A stretch of 64,000 nucleotides of DNA from Pyrocephalus nanus (taxonomy: Eukaryota; Chordata; Aves; Passeriformes; Tyrannidae). Numbering within the stretch: position 1 is the stretch's first letter; every line of letters begins with the position of its first letter. The notes beneath the pieces were generated by a model. It worked only from the letters and a program-made list of their open reading frames with translations, made no database searches and was not told the origin of the DNA. A program made the translations under genes and the position numbers. Positions 11,001 through 26,000 of the stretch are shown in pieces. Location of the stretch: positions 1,703,501 through 1,767,500 of the forward strand of contig CM076277.1 of assembly GCA_038380795.1 (NCBI GenBank), in the 5' to 3' direction.

Positions 11001-14000
11001 CAAGTGACTTGAGGTCCAGAAGTCAACCTAGTTTTTTTAATTATAATACGAAATGAAGGAGTTGATCACATCTATCATTCTATCTCTGACTGGCAACTTA
11101 ACTTCAACAGCACAAGAAATACTTAACACAAACCAAATACTATTAAAAAACGTAGAGGTTGGCACTTTAACAGGCATGCTCTTCGCAGAGAGGCCTATTT
11201 TAGTACAATTACCTTAGAGTAATTGTGTTTGGATTCGTTTTCCACCTTGCATATTTCTTGGTCCAGATTCCAGCCAAATCTCTCTGACAGGGCGTCATCT
11301 CCGTTCTCCCTTATTCTATTCACTCCATCATCCATGGCTGAGCCTCTTGTTTCCACCACCAGCCTCTGCTCTATGGCAGGGTAGTATGCCCGAGGTTTCT
11401 GGTAACAGTGTTCACTGGTGATGTAAGATTCCTCCACGGAGGGAATGGCCGAGGGCTTCTCAACCGTCCCGTTCCAAGTTCTGTAACTCGCCGTCTCCTC
11501 TTTGCAACAGTTTTCCTCGAAGTGAATGATGTGTTTGGTGTGGATCTTCTCATCCACTGTGATGTGCTTCCACGGGTGACACCAAAGCTTCAGGTCAGGA
11601 TGTTCTTTGTTTCTGTTCAAACATAAAAAAATTTCAAGTGGCTGAGCAAACCATCCTATTACATCGAGTAAGAACCTTTGTGATGACTTAGCATGTAGTG
11701 CTTCAATCACTAAAAAGTGCCCAAGTACTCTGGAATAACAGTTTCACTGATCTCAACTGTTCCTACAATGCTCTGTTAGGTTCATCATTTTCAATTCTAT
11801 AACGTGGTACATAGGCCAAATGTTGGTATTAAGAAAAAAACTGAAAAATAAGTTGCAAATAGACACATACAACTTCTCACCAATGCTGCCCTGGATGGAA
11901 CATTCTGCTTATTATCAACAGCAGAAATTAATTTTAACTGGGATATTTTTAGTAAGGTATAGTCCACCAACATACCATTGAGGACTGCAGCTCACCTTTA
12001 ACTAACCCAGGCCATCACACTGCCCTCAGCATGGAGAGAACAGGAACAAAACCTGCCCAGTGCTCCACATCTCAGCACTACAGAAACCTCAATTCACAGC
12101 TGGAAAATCACAATCTGAACTCTCCCTCTTTAACAAAAGGCCCAAGGAGTGGTCTTATATTTATGTTCCAGTCTCCAAAGAGGGAAGAGATTACTTACAG
12201 ATCTGACTGCAGGATCTCATCATGAAAAAGCAAAACCTTATGTGAAAATTGCTACTCTCTTGCTTCAAGCATTATATTCCACTGTTTGAGCATTTCCAGT
12301 CCTGCATCACCACAGATAAGAGGAAAAGGTCTAAAGAACCCTGAAAGCACTGAAAGCTTTGCTTTCCAAATAGCTGCTGCTGTGCAATTTATCAACTAAG
12401 AGATTATAACAGAATCAATCAATTTAAAACTGCTGGATTCGAGTTAGGAAAAAATATTTTTCAAAGTCATTACAACCTAAGGATGACTTTGAACAGGAAA
12501 AGATGCAGAAAACATGATTGTATACGAAGAAAATAAAAATTTATATAAATTATTACATTATTTTCTTCATTTATAGTGCATGACCTTTGCACAGAAATGA
12601 ACTGCTGCAGGCTGCTGAAGGTGCATCTGCTCTCCCACTGCAGCAGAGCAACACACCACACCCAATAAAAACATCTGATTCCTGATGGAGAGGCTATGAT
12701 TAGATTTACTGGAATGGAGAAGGCAAGTGCTGTAAGAATGCTGCCACAGGTTATACACCTATCCTCCTCTTCTTACTTAAATCTATTTAGGTGCTTCAGG
12801 AGAAGCTGCTGTTATTAGTTTTTCCCCTCTTTCCCAACCCTTTTATACACACGGTCAATTTACACAACACACTTCAACAGCTTTAAGAGCGACAACCTTC
12901 TCCAAGATGCCATCAGCAATTCAAACTGTTATAAATCCAGAGAGCAGCCCAAAGGTAAGCCTGAATTTGGGGTTATTTTTCTCCTTGCAGTGCCACTCCC
13001 CCTGAGAGATGTGCTTACTGCAAGATGCTCATCTTCAGCTGCAGCCCGTGCAGCACCTCGATCACCCTCTGCACGTCCCCCAGCAGCTGGTGAGTGGCCA
13101 CGATCTTCTTGGCGTTCTGGTGGGAATAATTTTCTTCCAGAAATGCTAAGCCATGCATGTGACCATTGCTTAGCCACTCCTTCTCATACCAGTACTTCAA
13201 GCTGGACCTCTGACCTGAAGTGACAGGAACAAGGGAGTTAAAACGAAGCACTGACTGTGATGTGTTAATGGCACCGGCAGTAATTCTGATCATCCCCAGG
13301 GATTGCAAAAGCTCCTTTGTTCTTACCAACAGCACCACTAAAGAGCTATCAAAGCAGACAGAACCCTGAAGAAATGAAGATTCAAAAACCTCTGCCCAAC
13401 TGTAAAAGCTCTCAGACCCCAAATCCCATCCAGGGACATCCAATAATAGGCTGAGGCAGAGAAAGGAATATTTTAGCAGGAAATCACACTGTCTGCTCTA
13501 ACCCCTACAGTGTGAATGCAGGTCTCTGCAGACAGAGCAACACAGAAAAAGGCAAGGAACTTCCTTTCCCAGTGGTCTTATTTTTAAACATCACACATGT
13601 ATCAGTACAGGCACTCAAAAGTACATTTTAAAGGAACCAATGACGAGGTTCTGATGGAAAACTTGCCTAAGACAGGCTATTAATGATGGTATTTCTAGCT
13701 TGAGAGGTTGGAGTATCAACAACAACTGAAATGAAACGTTAAATGTGATAAATGCATCAGTACAAGTAACTTAAGCTGCCAAAAAATGGCATTATCAGGA
13801 AAGGGTAGAACTGTAGATGCTCGCTGAATTGCAAACACACAAACAGTCACATCATAAGCATCCTGATCATGATTAAGAAGGGGCAAATATTAACAAATGT
13901 CTTAAAACTTCCATTTCACTCAAAGAGAATTGATTAGAATAGCAGTTTGTACAGTTTTTAGACAAAATTACACCAAATTTATTTCCAGAAGAATAAATGG

Positions 14001-17000
14001 TGCTGTAACACATCTCAGCAGTTTAAACTGGGGAAAGCTCCTAAATAAGATTTTGCTGAATAGCCCTGCCCAGTTTTAAAAGCCACTTCTTTGTAGATCC
14101 ACAGAGCCTGTGAGCTCATTTCCAGCCACAAGCAGGGTCACTGAAATCAAAAAGCCATCACTGCAGTCAAAAAGTTGGAGGTTTTCCTTGTTGAAAACAG
14201 AGGTAAAAATTAGGCTCCCCCAATGTAAACTGTAGAGCCTTCAAAGGAATAGTTAATGATTAATTAAGCAAATTAAGCTGTAATCAATTTTTGCACAAGA
14301 GCATTCTGATGTCCAAGTGTGATGACAGTTTGCATGTGCATTTTAGTTACATTTCAAACTAACTTCAGTTGACATAAAGTAAAATATCTTGAAAACAGAG
14401 GGGCAAAATCCTAGAAGCAAGATACTGTAAAAAAAAAAAAACAAACCTTAAATGTACTGTTATCTGTGTAGTGAAATAGTTTAAAATTTAGGTGTGGCAT
14501 GCCTTTCTTGCTGTGAGTACAAACATCAGTAAACCAACTCCACAAATCCATGAGTTTAAGGTACAAAAGAGCTGGCAGCTTCCAACAGCCAAAAAAATCT
14601 GAGATCACAATCCAACTATGCATATAAACCAAAAAGATCATCAGGCCACCAGAGATCCATTTTCTTGCCATTTATAAACACTGACTCAAGCAAGAACTTG
14701 ATCTGTTTCCATTTTTATCAAGGCTTGTAATCCACAGAGTAGGAAGTCAGAAAATATTCACCTGAGTGTAATTTTACTGCTGGGGACCAAGACATTTAAA
14801 AACCCATGGTTTCCCACAGACAGTACAGCCCTTATCACAGTACAGAGTGGCAGCTGATCATCCCAGTGAAAACATCCATTCCCAGCCCTGCCCAGCTGTA
14901 ATTCCACAATATTGACTCGTGGACATCGACAGGAATTAAACTTTCTGTATCTGCCACTGAAAATTACTTACAGTGACAGACACAGCTAAGGGCAAAAAAG
15001 TAGTTTCATCTTTTATATATATATAAACTAGCAAGTGTAGTACATGTGTAAGAAGGCTCTGCAACCCCACATTTCTGTACCTGGGGGGTCCTGGCAGATA
15101 TAGCAGGTGTACTTCTCAGGGACATTATCTTCCAGCAGACCCATGCAGACCCCGTGCTGCCAGCACAGACACTCTTCACACTGCTCAAAGGCAAGAGGGG
15201 CACATCAGCACAAACCAAGGAGCTCAGTACATCAATCAAGAGACACAGCATCTACATATTTTAAGATAAAAAGATGGATTAAGACCCACAACCCCCCCTT
15301 TCCAAGCAAACCCATTAAAGAATCAGACTATAATAAAAGCTGAGCCTTTCCCACACATTTTTATGTGTATTTCTGGAGAATGACAATTAAAAACTGAAAG
15401 CAGGTATTCTGAAAGGCACAAAAACGTTCCTTTTGGAGACGAAAATCTTTCCCAGGATGCATGTGCACATAACCAGGACAGCAATCAGTGTGCAATCAAG
15501 CTTTTTTCAGCAAAACAGATCCATTCTTCTGAATTAAAAAGCTTCCCCCTCAAACAGCAAACCACATTCGGTTACTAAATCCCAGAGACATTTATGTCAC
15601 ACAGGACTAGCCAATATTATGCTTTGCTGATTCTTGTAGCTCTAACATTTTATCTCTACAAGTACAAACCTGCAGTGCAGATCCAGCTGTGCCAGCTTCA
15701 AAAGCTTCTGCCATCCTGCCAAGGGGGGGGCATCACATTGGCAAAGGCTGAATGCAGTTTGGATTTTTTTAGCACAGTTACACTACTGAAAATACAATCA
15801 CTGCTCTTAAAGCCACTCCTCTGAAACAATTCTAGAGCAGGAAAAAAACCCTACATTCACATGTTCTGTTTTTGCCATTTTCTCCCCCCTCCCATATTTT
15901 GACAGGAGACAAAATTCGACTGCAGCCCACAGAGCACTGAAACGTGGCACAAAACCCCACTATTACATCAGTTTTGATTTGAAACCGTGATGTCAGTTCA
16001 GAATTACTGTTTTCCCAAGCAGTGAGATTTATTTCTTAGAGCAGGAGCCAAAAGGATCTCGTTAATGTTGGTGCAGGATTTCAGTATGAGCTAAAAACAC
16101 ACCCCACAAGCAATCCCAGCTGCTGCTCCTCACTGACCTACAAAGATGCCAACTTGCTGAACATGCCATCTGTGTTCAACACCTCTTTTATCAATGCTCT
16201 TGTTATCTGCTGCCACTCCTCCAGCTAGGAGGGACACAAACAGCCAGGTTCTGAATACTTCACTGCATTAAATGAGAGGCCTAGGGATGGAGGAAAATAG
16301 AAGCCCTGGGAGAAGAGGATTTCAAAGATTGGAAAGAAACAGGTTTTGAAGGATGGGACCAACAGTGTTTTGCCTTACAGAGTGGGTAAACAGTCCTAAA
16401 GCAATAAGGACATGTTTTCAAAAAAGGCAGAGAGACCATTCTTCTTTCACAAAGGTGATTATTAGAGCCAGAAAAAGGTGTTCTAAAACAAAGAAAATGG
16501 AGACTGGTTCTAGTTACACCTGCATCTATAAATCATGCCACACTGCACAGGGCTGTGCTCAGTGATTTTCCAGGCAATTTTGCCCAGAACTCCAGCAAAG
16601 CATCCCAACTTTTTTTTTCTGTTACTCAACTGATATTTTTAGCCTGTACCCCAGCAGGGCACAGGTGGCTCCATTTACCTGCAGGTTCTGCTGCACAGCA
16701 TGGCTGGCCAGGCCCCTGCTGGCACACATCCTGCAGGGAAGCCACCCCTGCCCAGGCAGTAGCAGGGACATTCAAAGCACACCAAGTAGGAAATGTGGAA
16801 GAGGAAAAAAACCCATGCAGTGCTGTGCCAAAATATTATAATCGAAATTCAAGTAACAACAGAAATAACTGAACAGAAAGGACATGCTCTTAAGGCAGCT
16901 TTTCACTTCCCAGAACAAGAACATCCCAAGTCTGTTTACATCCATCACTCGAGGCCACCAAATCCACCCCCAGGATTCTCTGCCCCACACACAAACACAC

Positions 17001-20000
17001 CAGTATTTGGGTATAAAAACCAAAAAGAAGGGACAATGACAATCTGTCTGGACTGTTTTAGGCCTCACCATGAAGAGGGAGTCCTGTGCCTCCAGAGGGA
17101 ACACAGGGCAGTGCTTTCCACAGGCTCCAGAGATGGAATCAGTAACCTCCCCCCAGAGTTACAGGAGCACTGACCAACAATATGTTGGGGGGTTTTACTT
17201 TTTCTTGATTTAACTTCTACTACCTGAGCAGGTACTTCCACTAATGCAAACCCAGAGTTCTGCAATAAATGACATTCTTAATGCACAGATTGCTCAAGAT
17301 AATTAATTAAGGCAAGTTCAGGATAAAGGAAGTTTATATAAAACCTCCAAGCTGAATTTGGGAGGGGTGTTATTAGTTTAAATACCTAAATGGAACCCAC
17401 CCCCATTTTAAATGTGTGTGAGTTTCATTAAACTTTAATTGTCCCTAATCTTTCAGGAAAAATAAAGGTGCTGCATGTGTTTAAAATTAACATTTTCCCC
17501 CATTACTTCTAAATTTGGCACATTCATGGAAATGAGCACAGCTCAAAGACAAAAAGCCTTTCCATTCTCCCTCTTGGAAGAGAGGAGGGGATCCATTTAT
17601 CCTGGGATGCATGAAGGAGCTGTCCTGGCTCCAACTGACCCCAAATCAGGCAGATGGGCACACAGCCTGCTCAAGCAGGTGCCAGCAAATATCAGTCAGA
17701 ATAATAAAGCAGAGGAAAAATAAACACCCCGAGGGGGGAAAGTGCAAAGAAGGACAGTATTCTTCTGAAACCTCATACCCTGAGCAAAATGACCCATCTT
17801 CAGAAAGACAGGACCAATCTAAATCCACGTTCCTTAGGGCAGACAGCTCTGAATTCATTTTCCAAGTGTCAGGTTGAAGTGTGAGCAGAAAATAGGGAAG
17901 AAATATAATCAGGAAAGATTTATAAAGTTATGACAACTACACCAGATTCTCGCTCTCTAAAGCCAAAGGGAAGTGTCAGTCTTGGCACTCCACCTCTGAA
18001 AAGCTGAAAATAGGTTCCCCTTGTGATAATTCCACAGTTGTATAACACAGCAGCTTTGCTTTGTATTAATGCTCTGTTCCTAAAGAGTAAACTCGGGCAT
18101 TTCTTCACCAACAGACAAGCAGACTGTTCAAAACATTTTCCCCCAAAATACAGGCTGACAGGGAGCTGTGGGGAGCACAGCATTTGGTTCCTTGAGCAAA
18201 CCACCTAGCCCTACACCCCCATCTCAGCCCCACAAAATCCTGTGACCAGCTCCTTGCTTCCCAGTCCCTATTGCCTCAATCCCCACAGTGAATGCAGGTA
18301 CTCACCACGCTGCCCATCTGCATCTCTTTTCCAGAGAGAACAACCTGCTCTCCCAGCCAATTCTTTCATAAAACAGATGAAGTGTTTAAAGCTTTGGCTT
18401 TCTAGGTTGAACAGTTTGGGTTTGTTTTTTATTGAGCACCTTGCAATCTTAGAAGCAGCCCACAGAATGTTCCACAGGCTGTCCCAGCTAACAGCTCCCA
18501 ACATTCTGCAACCCTGACCTAGTGTTGAACTAAGTGTTGCCAGGAAATTATTTTATTTCACAAATGAACCTCAGGAGAACGCAGTAATTACCTTAAAGGC
18601 TACACTACTGACACTGAACTGGAGGCCCACAACAAGAAAAAGGTCATCTAGATAGGAAGAGTGGGAGCCTCTTAAAAAACAAAACAAAACAAACCTAACC
18701 ACTCAAAACCAACTCACTACTTCAGAAGACTCCTTCTAAAGGGCAGCTACAAAAGCTTTGCCATCTTGGTTCAAGAGGATCACACATTTAAGCTCCTGCA
18801 CATGCTTATTCTGAAACTTAGGGGGAATTAGCAATGTGGACCAGCAATGGCAAAATTAATTAGAGAAAAAAAATTGAAGTTGGACTGATCTGTTTGACTT
18901 CACTGTTTGAAACTGATAGGAACTGGATGGTTCAAAGCAGCTGTGTATGGAATTATTCCCTGACAATTTACAAACACCTCAAAAAGTAAACAGTAAAAAG
19001 TAAACAAAAAGTCAAAGTAAACACTTCCAAAGAGGTTTTTACCAACAGTTTTAAGCAGAAGATGTAATAGAAGCTGCTCTGAGTTTTCTGGGAAGCCGGT
19101 TTAAAAATAGCACCTCTATGTGGAATGGACAGATGGCCTCACAAAGATTAGGAACCAAGAATGTGCACACTACTGCAGAATGGACAAGTGCAGCTCTGCT
19201 TCACAGCAAAACACTCCAGTAATTACCTTTTGTTTGTTTGTTCAGCCTATCTGGAGAATTGAATGTTCAAGTCAAGCTTCTTGCCAGGAAGAAAAAAAAC
19301 CAAAAAAACAAAAGAACAGCAAATGCTTTTCCACTGACACTTTCCACTGTATCCACTGACACAAGCATTTACCCTCCAGTTCATACCTGGATCATGAAGT
19401 CATTTTCTTCTTTTACTTCACAAACACAGCGAACAATCTCAAAATCACTTTCTTCAACTTCTTCATCAGGGTTGGTGGTTACATCAACATCCTGACTGCA
19501 GTCATCGTCACTCCAAAGCAAGCTGTCCATAGATGACTCACTCAGCGTGTCATCCTCTGTACAACAAGTATTTATATAAAATCCTAAGTGATTACAAAAA
19601 AGGTCAAACGACCCTCAAGATCTCATCCCAAGTATGCAGACATACATTCCTAAAAGTATGAGTTCACAGTGTCATTTAAGGAACATCAGAATTTAACAGT
19701 TAGTTTATTGAAGGTTACTACATCATGAAGTTTCATATTTTCATTAACAGTTCCTTAAAAACAGTTCAACTTAACAGCTTCTGTCACTATAATGGTAATC
19801 CCAGCATATAGTGTCTCAAAGCAAAGGCACAAACTCTCTTCAGACAAGTAAGTACAATAAACAAAACCAGACTTGTACATTCAAATAGGATTCATACCAA
19901 TTGCTGCAATTTGTGCAGAACTGTGACTTGGCACTTTTAGTGTGGAGCTCCCAAAAAGAGGCAAGAGGGTTCTGGTTTATGAGCCATTCAATCTCACAAA

Positions 20001-23000
20001 GTGATGTCTTCGTGACAGAAATGCTGAGTCCAATACAGAATTTAATCCTGCTTCAGGAATTATTATTTTCATTTAGTCTCCTGTTCAGGATCCATTGATC
20101 AACTCATGGGCAGTGCACGGCCCAAGGTGTTCTTCCAGAACTCATTTACACTACTTAGCCAAAGCATTGATGCATCTCTGGACTGAATAAAACTGCCAAG
20201 AAAATCTTTACTGAAACAGCAGCTTAAATTGAGATTCTTACCTCAATAACATTAATCAATGTCTGCATCTTCCTTGGGGATAAAATGGGAGGGTAGGAGG
20301 AAGAAGACGAGGATTTTAATTATCTGGAAATAATCTAATGAGTTGGAGGGGAGTGGAAGATGAAAACTTCAGTCACTCTTAAGATTGTGGGGTCTCACCT
20401 ACAGTGGGTCGAACTCTTTTCCTCACTTAGCTCACAGAATGCAAAACCAGAATCACCAGTGTGTGATACAAATCACACCTTTTGGAGAAACAGCTGTTCT
20501 CAAGTTAAAGGGGCTGAGAACCCAATGCAATAGTTTAGGAGTTTCATTTCCCCTCTGAGCTGGGGGTGCTGAGTGCTCTGGAAGTGCCAGGTCAGGCACA
20601 GGCACTTCCACCTTACACACCACCTGCACTTTCACTGACACCACACTTTGTTTATCTGGGCACTGCTTTTATTGGGAGTGCAACTTCTGCAGATGGAAAA
20701 AGCAGCAATGCAATCGTGGTAAGGACAAAACAAAACCATTTCCAATATTTTCCCCCACTTCCAATGTCTATGGATTGATCAGAAGAGGTCTGAGGAACTG
20801 ATGGCCAAGTCACTGTATGTTCTGTGGTTGATTTACTCTGAACACACAACTGCTCACACTGGCAGAACGCCTTTCAAGACATTACCACCAAAGCACTGCA
20901 GTAGTTTTTAATGTTTCCTGTGTTCCTTATGTAGTGGAATTAACTGAAGGTAATTTTCAGTTTTGCCTAATGCCAAACAATGAGAGTTGTGTCCACAAAA
21001 ATAATCAGAGAGTCCTTCACAGGGCAGCTGTACAATAAGACTTCAGATTCTTGTATATAATCAAGCTGTCATTTCCTATTTCCTCTCGTTTGTCAGCTTT
21101 AAGAACAAGAGAGAGAACAAAATGTTTGCTGTCTTTTTTACTGTACCAGCTTGTGACAGTAAACAGTAATTTGGACCAAGATATCAGGAACTACGAAAGC
21201 TGGAACCCAGCAGCCACATTTTTGTGAGTTCTGTGGATGAAGTACTGGGAAGACACCAACAAACACCTGCTCAACAAACAGCTCCCCAAGAGCTCCTGTG
21301 ATGAAGCTCAGAGTCATCATAACCATGTATCATAGAATATCTACACAAATACACCTCACCACACCCAGTGGTCTCTCAAACACAGCACATTCTGGAGCCA
21401 ATTTGCAAAGCACCTGTTTTTAACTCTCCAGGAGCTCTCACTTTGGAGAAACCTTTAGAAATATGAAAAGTGTAATTACGAAGTTTGAACATGGTTATTT
21501 TAGGATTCATAAGGTGCTGCAAAAAATGTGAAATTAATCTGATTGCTAAAGTAAGGACAACAGTCTCAACGTGTATCTGAAGGTAAAGTCAAAGCAAAAA
21601 GCAGCAACATCATCTGGCAAACCAAGCGGGTCCAGGGAAACACACACAGTGCTGTGTAAGAACAGCCAAATTCACACCATAAGAACTGGTTCTCAATATG
21701 TTAGTGCAGCTCACATATTTACTAGCAACCCAAGACAGAACCAGCAAGACACAGAGCAGAGGCATCTCACCATTTGCTTTTGATTTCCCCCTGTGCTGTC
21801 CAGAGTCAGCACAGTGCAGCGGTGTGCTCGGGTGGGCAGATGACTTATTGGAAGAAAGAGATTTTGTGACCACTGATTTTTCAGGAGAAAGCTCTTGTGA
21901 GACATCTGTGTTTTCCCCAACGCCAGAATAGCCTGTAAAAATATAAAGTGTTAACAGAAATCTGGGGTCAAGAAAAGCTGACAGGAGAAACAGCAGCATG
22001 CATTGCCCACAGCAGGCACATCAATTCACCGAGCCCGTCCCCCCTCGACACGCTGGCTACACACATTCCCTAATCCACAGACTTCAGTGTGGACAGATCT
22101 TGCCAACCACAATTTAAAATTACCCAGTTAATAAAATCAGAGCTAACAGATTAGTGAAGAAAGCAGTCTGAACTGCAATGCCTGCTCCTAAGTGAGCTAA
22201 ACTGGGAAACGAAACAAAATAATAGAGCCATTTTCATCTACAGAAGGAAAGTGAGCTTTACCAGGCTTAGATCTCTTTTTCTTTTTTTTCTTTTTCTTTG
22301 ACTTGGATCTTCCATAATCTTTGGATTTTCTTTCTTTGTTCTTCTCATGTTCTTTAACACCTAAAATTAGACAATATTGCAAATTAATTTTTAAATATAT
22401 ATACATTTATTCTATTATTTCCTTAAAGACCTCCATGATTTCTTTGGACAATCAAGGCCATTTCACTGCAAAAAAACCCAAGAAAATGTATTTGTAAGAA
22501 TTTCCAGCTCTCAACTGGAATGGTGTATTTTAAATTTCTAATTTGATTGTCCCATAAAAAAAATTAAAATCTCCTGTGAGAGAAATCAACTGTACACAGG
22601 TGCCCATTTATTATTTACATGCTTCAGAAGTTTTAAAAAAGAGAGACTGAAGGATTTGTTATATCCACCTTCTAAATGATTATGAACATTTCAGGAGCAT
22701 TGTAACAGCAGCCTGACAAGAAGAAAACCCCAACCCCTCAAACTTCAGTTCCTCAAATATTTTCCCTGAAAACTGAATAACAGCTGGTTCACTGGCTTTA
22801 ACTCCTACTCTCTCAACATCTGTTCTCCAGGCTGTTTTGTGCGACTGAACCCACAGCACGATGTTTGAGTGCCAATCCCGTCCACCCTCAAAGGGCGGTA
22901 CCAGAGCCCATCCCAGCAGCAGAGCCGTGCTGGGCCTGGGCACAAAGCCTCGCATTCCACATCCCAGGGTCTGTCCAAAGCCTCGCATTCCACATCCCAG

Positions 23001-26000
23001 GGTCTGTCCAAAGCCTCGCATTCCACATCCCAGGGTCTGTCCAAAGCCTCGCATTCCACATCCCAGGGTCTGTCCAAAGCCTCGCATTCCACATCCCAGG
23101 GTCTGTCCAAAGCCTCGCATTCCACATCCCAGGGTCTGTCCACAACTTCTGGCCTTCACATTTAGGTCTCTGCAGCAGAATTTTCCAGATACTTACACAG
23201 CTCCTTCAGTAAATTATCCTGACTCAGCTCTGGTGCCATCAGCAGCTGCTATGGAGGGATGCCTGGCACCTCAGAACGGCTCTGCTCTCAGAGCCTGGCT
23301 GAGCCACTCACCCTCCTATTCACAAACCTATTTCAGTTTCTGGTGATGGATAGCAGAATAAGCACCTAAAGACACTTTATACTGCAAAATGTCTCCTGCA
23401 CAAGCCTTTTAACTGCTCTGTAACCACTTAAAAGGCAAACCAGCAGTACCCGTGTATTGTGTCACCCTCTCTCATGCACACCAGCAGCAAACTGCCCAAT
23501 TCACTGGCTGCGTGTTTGTGGCACAAACAGCTGAGAAACTGCAAATCTCAGTCGTGTTTATCAACTGTGATGCAGGAGACACGCTCAGCAGTCTTTAGCC
23601 CCACATCTCCCCATCCTCTTAGGCCTTGAACATCTCCTGCTCCTTTGTCCCGCTGTGCCTCTCGTGGCACGTGGTCAGTGGTGGCTCAGGGCCACATCAG
23701 CTGCTGCCCCATGGCAGATGGGCACCCCATCACCTGTCCTGCAAAGGCAGCAGGACTGGCAGCACAAAGCCATCTTCATCCCCTCTCCATGGGTGTTGAG
23801 GGGGTTATTCAAGTGTCAGCACAACTTCCTTCTTGCTTTCCTCTGCCCTCGTATCTCCTGTTCTTCTGATGCTCAAGATCCTCCAGGTACCATTCCCTTC
23901 TCCCGCTCACAGGGATGCAAGGAAGTTCTGCCATTCTATTCTTCCAGAAGGGCAAAGAGAATAACTGAGCTCAACAGAAGCCAGAAAATTCTGCTTCCTT
24001 TTGTTTGGGAACTGATTTCACATGGTCAGATCGCTGGATTTGGTCTAAGATACCCAAGAGCACAGAGTGCCTCAGTCACTATTAATGTATCCATCATAAA
24101 TGACAGAAATTGTCACTTTGTTCCACACTTTTCCCCCTTGAGCCAACCTGTATTTCTTAAAATCTGAAAAAATCTAAGTATTTGCAAATGTCTGTGTACA
24201 GCTATCTTCTGACTACACACCACAGTTAATGCATGCTGCCTTAAAAAAAAAAAAATCTGCAAAGAACAAGTATTGAAGTGTTATAGCAGGGTCTTCCAAA
24301 AACCATGTACTGAAAAATCTTGTTGTCTCCCACTGTTTCTCATGAGCACTCTAAAGTGCAATGAATTCTGACTGACCCAAGACCAGACAGGGAGACTGTC
24401 TAGGTTAGGAGCATCCTCACAGAATTGTGTGGTCAAACAGAATGATAAACTGCCTTATATAATCATAAAAATGAAGCACAAAATAACTACATTTCTAAAA
24501 GCTTTGGGTTTTTTTTGCAAAAACATAAGACTTCAACAAGGCAGAGGTTCATGAGGACCAGGATGAGTACTCATCATCCTCCACCATGTGGAAGTTAAAA
24601 CACCACGCTCCCAAGTAAGACATGTCCCACTGAGTCAGAGCACTGAGGAGACTGATGGATCTCATTCAGGCCTTCCTACAAGGGTGGGCACCAAAGGATG
24701 CCCAAGCATAGACAGAGGTGCCAGGCACTGCCTCACTGCTATCAACAACACCCAGCCAGGCAGCTGAAGTGAAAATCTCCAGGACACAGATCATCTGTTA
24801 CAGTCAGAACAGTCTAAGCTCAGAGTTTGTGTTTTCCTCCTCACTGTGGATCTGAAGGAAAGTGGCAATGCAGTCAATCTAGAGGTACGCTGGAAATTGT
24901 TTATATATTATTTATATGAAGTATTTTACCATATATATTGTTTCTGCCCATGTGTGTGCACACACATTCCCCCATCCACTGTATGGCTGTCACACACCTC
25001 TACTAGAGCAGGTTTCAGTATGAACAGCCTTGACTCTACCACTGAATAGTCCAAGTCCTGAAGTTCTTCAGAGATGTTTAAGTAGCAAGTGTTGACTACC
25101 AGAAGTAGTCAAATGCTATTAAAAGAAACACCCCCAACAAAATAAAACCCTCCAGGTCATTGTGCCTCATGCCCACCCTATCCTCCCCTTTTAAGTACAG
25201 GATTACTTAAAATATTTAATGCTTTAGACAGTCAAGAGTTCAACAGCATTAAGACCCACGTATCAAACAGTAAAAATCATGCCCTTTAATATTTCAAGTA
25301 CTTTTTACATCTTAAAGATACCACCCACTGACTGGGAAGAACAAGCCCCAGTGAAGACAGCACAGAAAGTTACCAGGTGAGAAAACACTGCTTACGTTTC
25401 ACACCATACATTTATAGGAAATTACTCTCTCTAGAAGCAGGTATGCAGAACAATGCCATCAGCATTCCCAGTTCCTTGCAATGCCTGCCAGTTTTCCCAG
25501 TGCAATTCGAGGTGAGCCCACAGCCGTACCATGTCCGACTCTGTCCCGAGGCCTCCGCAGCGCTCTCGCTATGTGGCTCCTGCTCTGGTCTCTAAGAGAG
25601 TGCCGGTGACTATTTAATGCACTTACAGCAGCTGAAGTTCTTCTCTTTTCTACTTTTTCATCTCTATATGGGGTACTCCTTAGGGCTATGTGTAGAGGAG
25701 CATCTACAAAGAGAACAAAGACCAAGTCCAAGCTTTAAATACTTTCACAAGTCACTGTGGTTCAGCAGCAGCAGCCCTGGCAGTCCGTGGGGAGTGTTTG
25801 TGATCAGACACTGCTCAGCTCAGTCCTAGCCCTGACTGAAAGGCTAAAACCTCTTGTTTGGTTTGGGGAGGGGTTTTTTCCCTTCAGAAAGGAACAGTGG
25901 ATGCACATGCATTCCCCAGAGCCCTACTCTTTCAGAAACACTGCCACTTTGAAGAGAAAGGGAAAGAGGAACCGTTCAGTCTGGCAGAGATAGGGGTCAG

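Noticed and set aside
22680..23346. Open frames encoding repeated peptides on both strands
   Set aside because: A 33-bp unit without stops stays open in many frames. There is no start context, splice pattern or domain.
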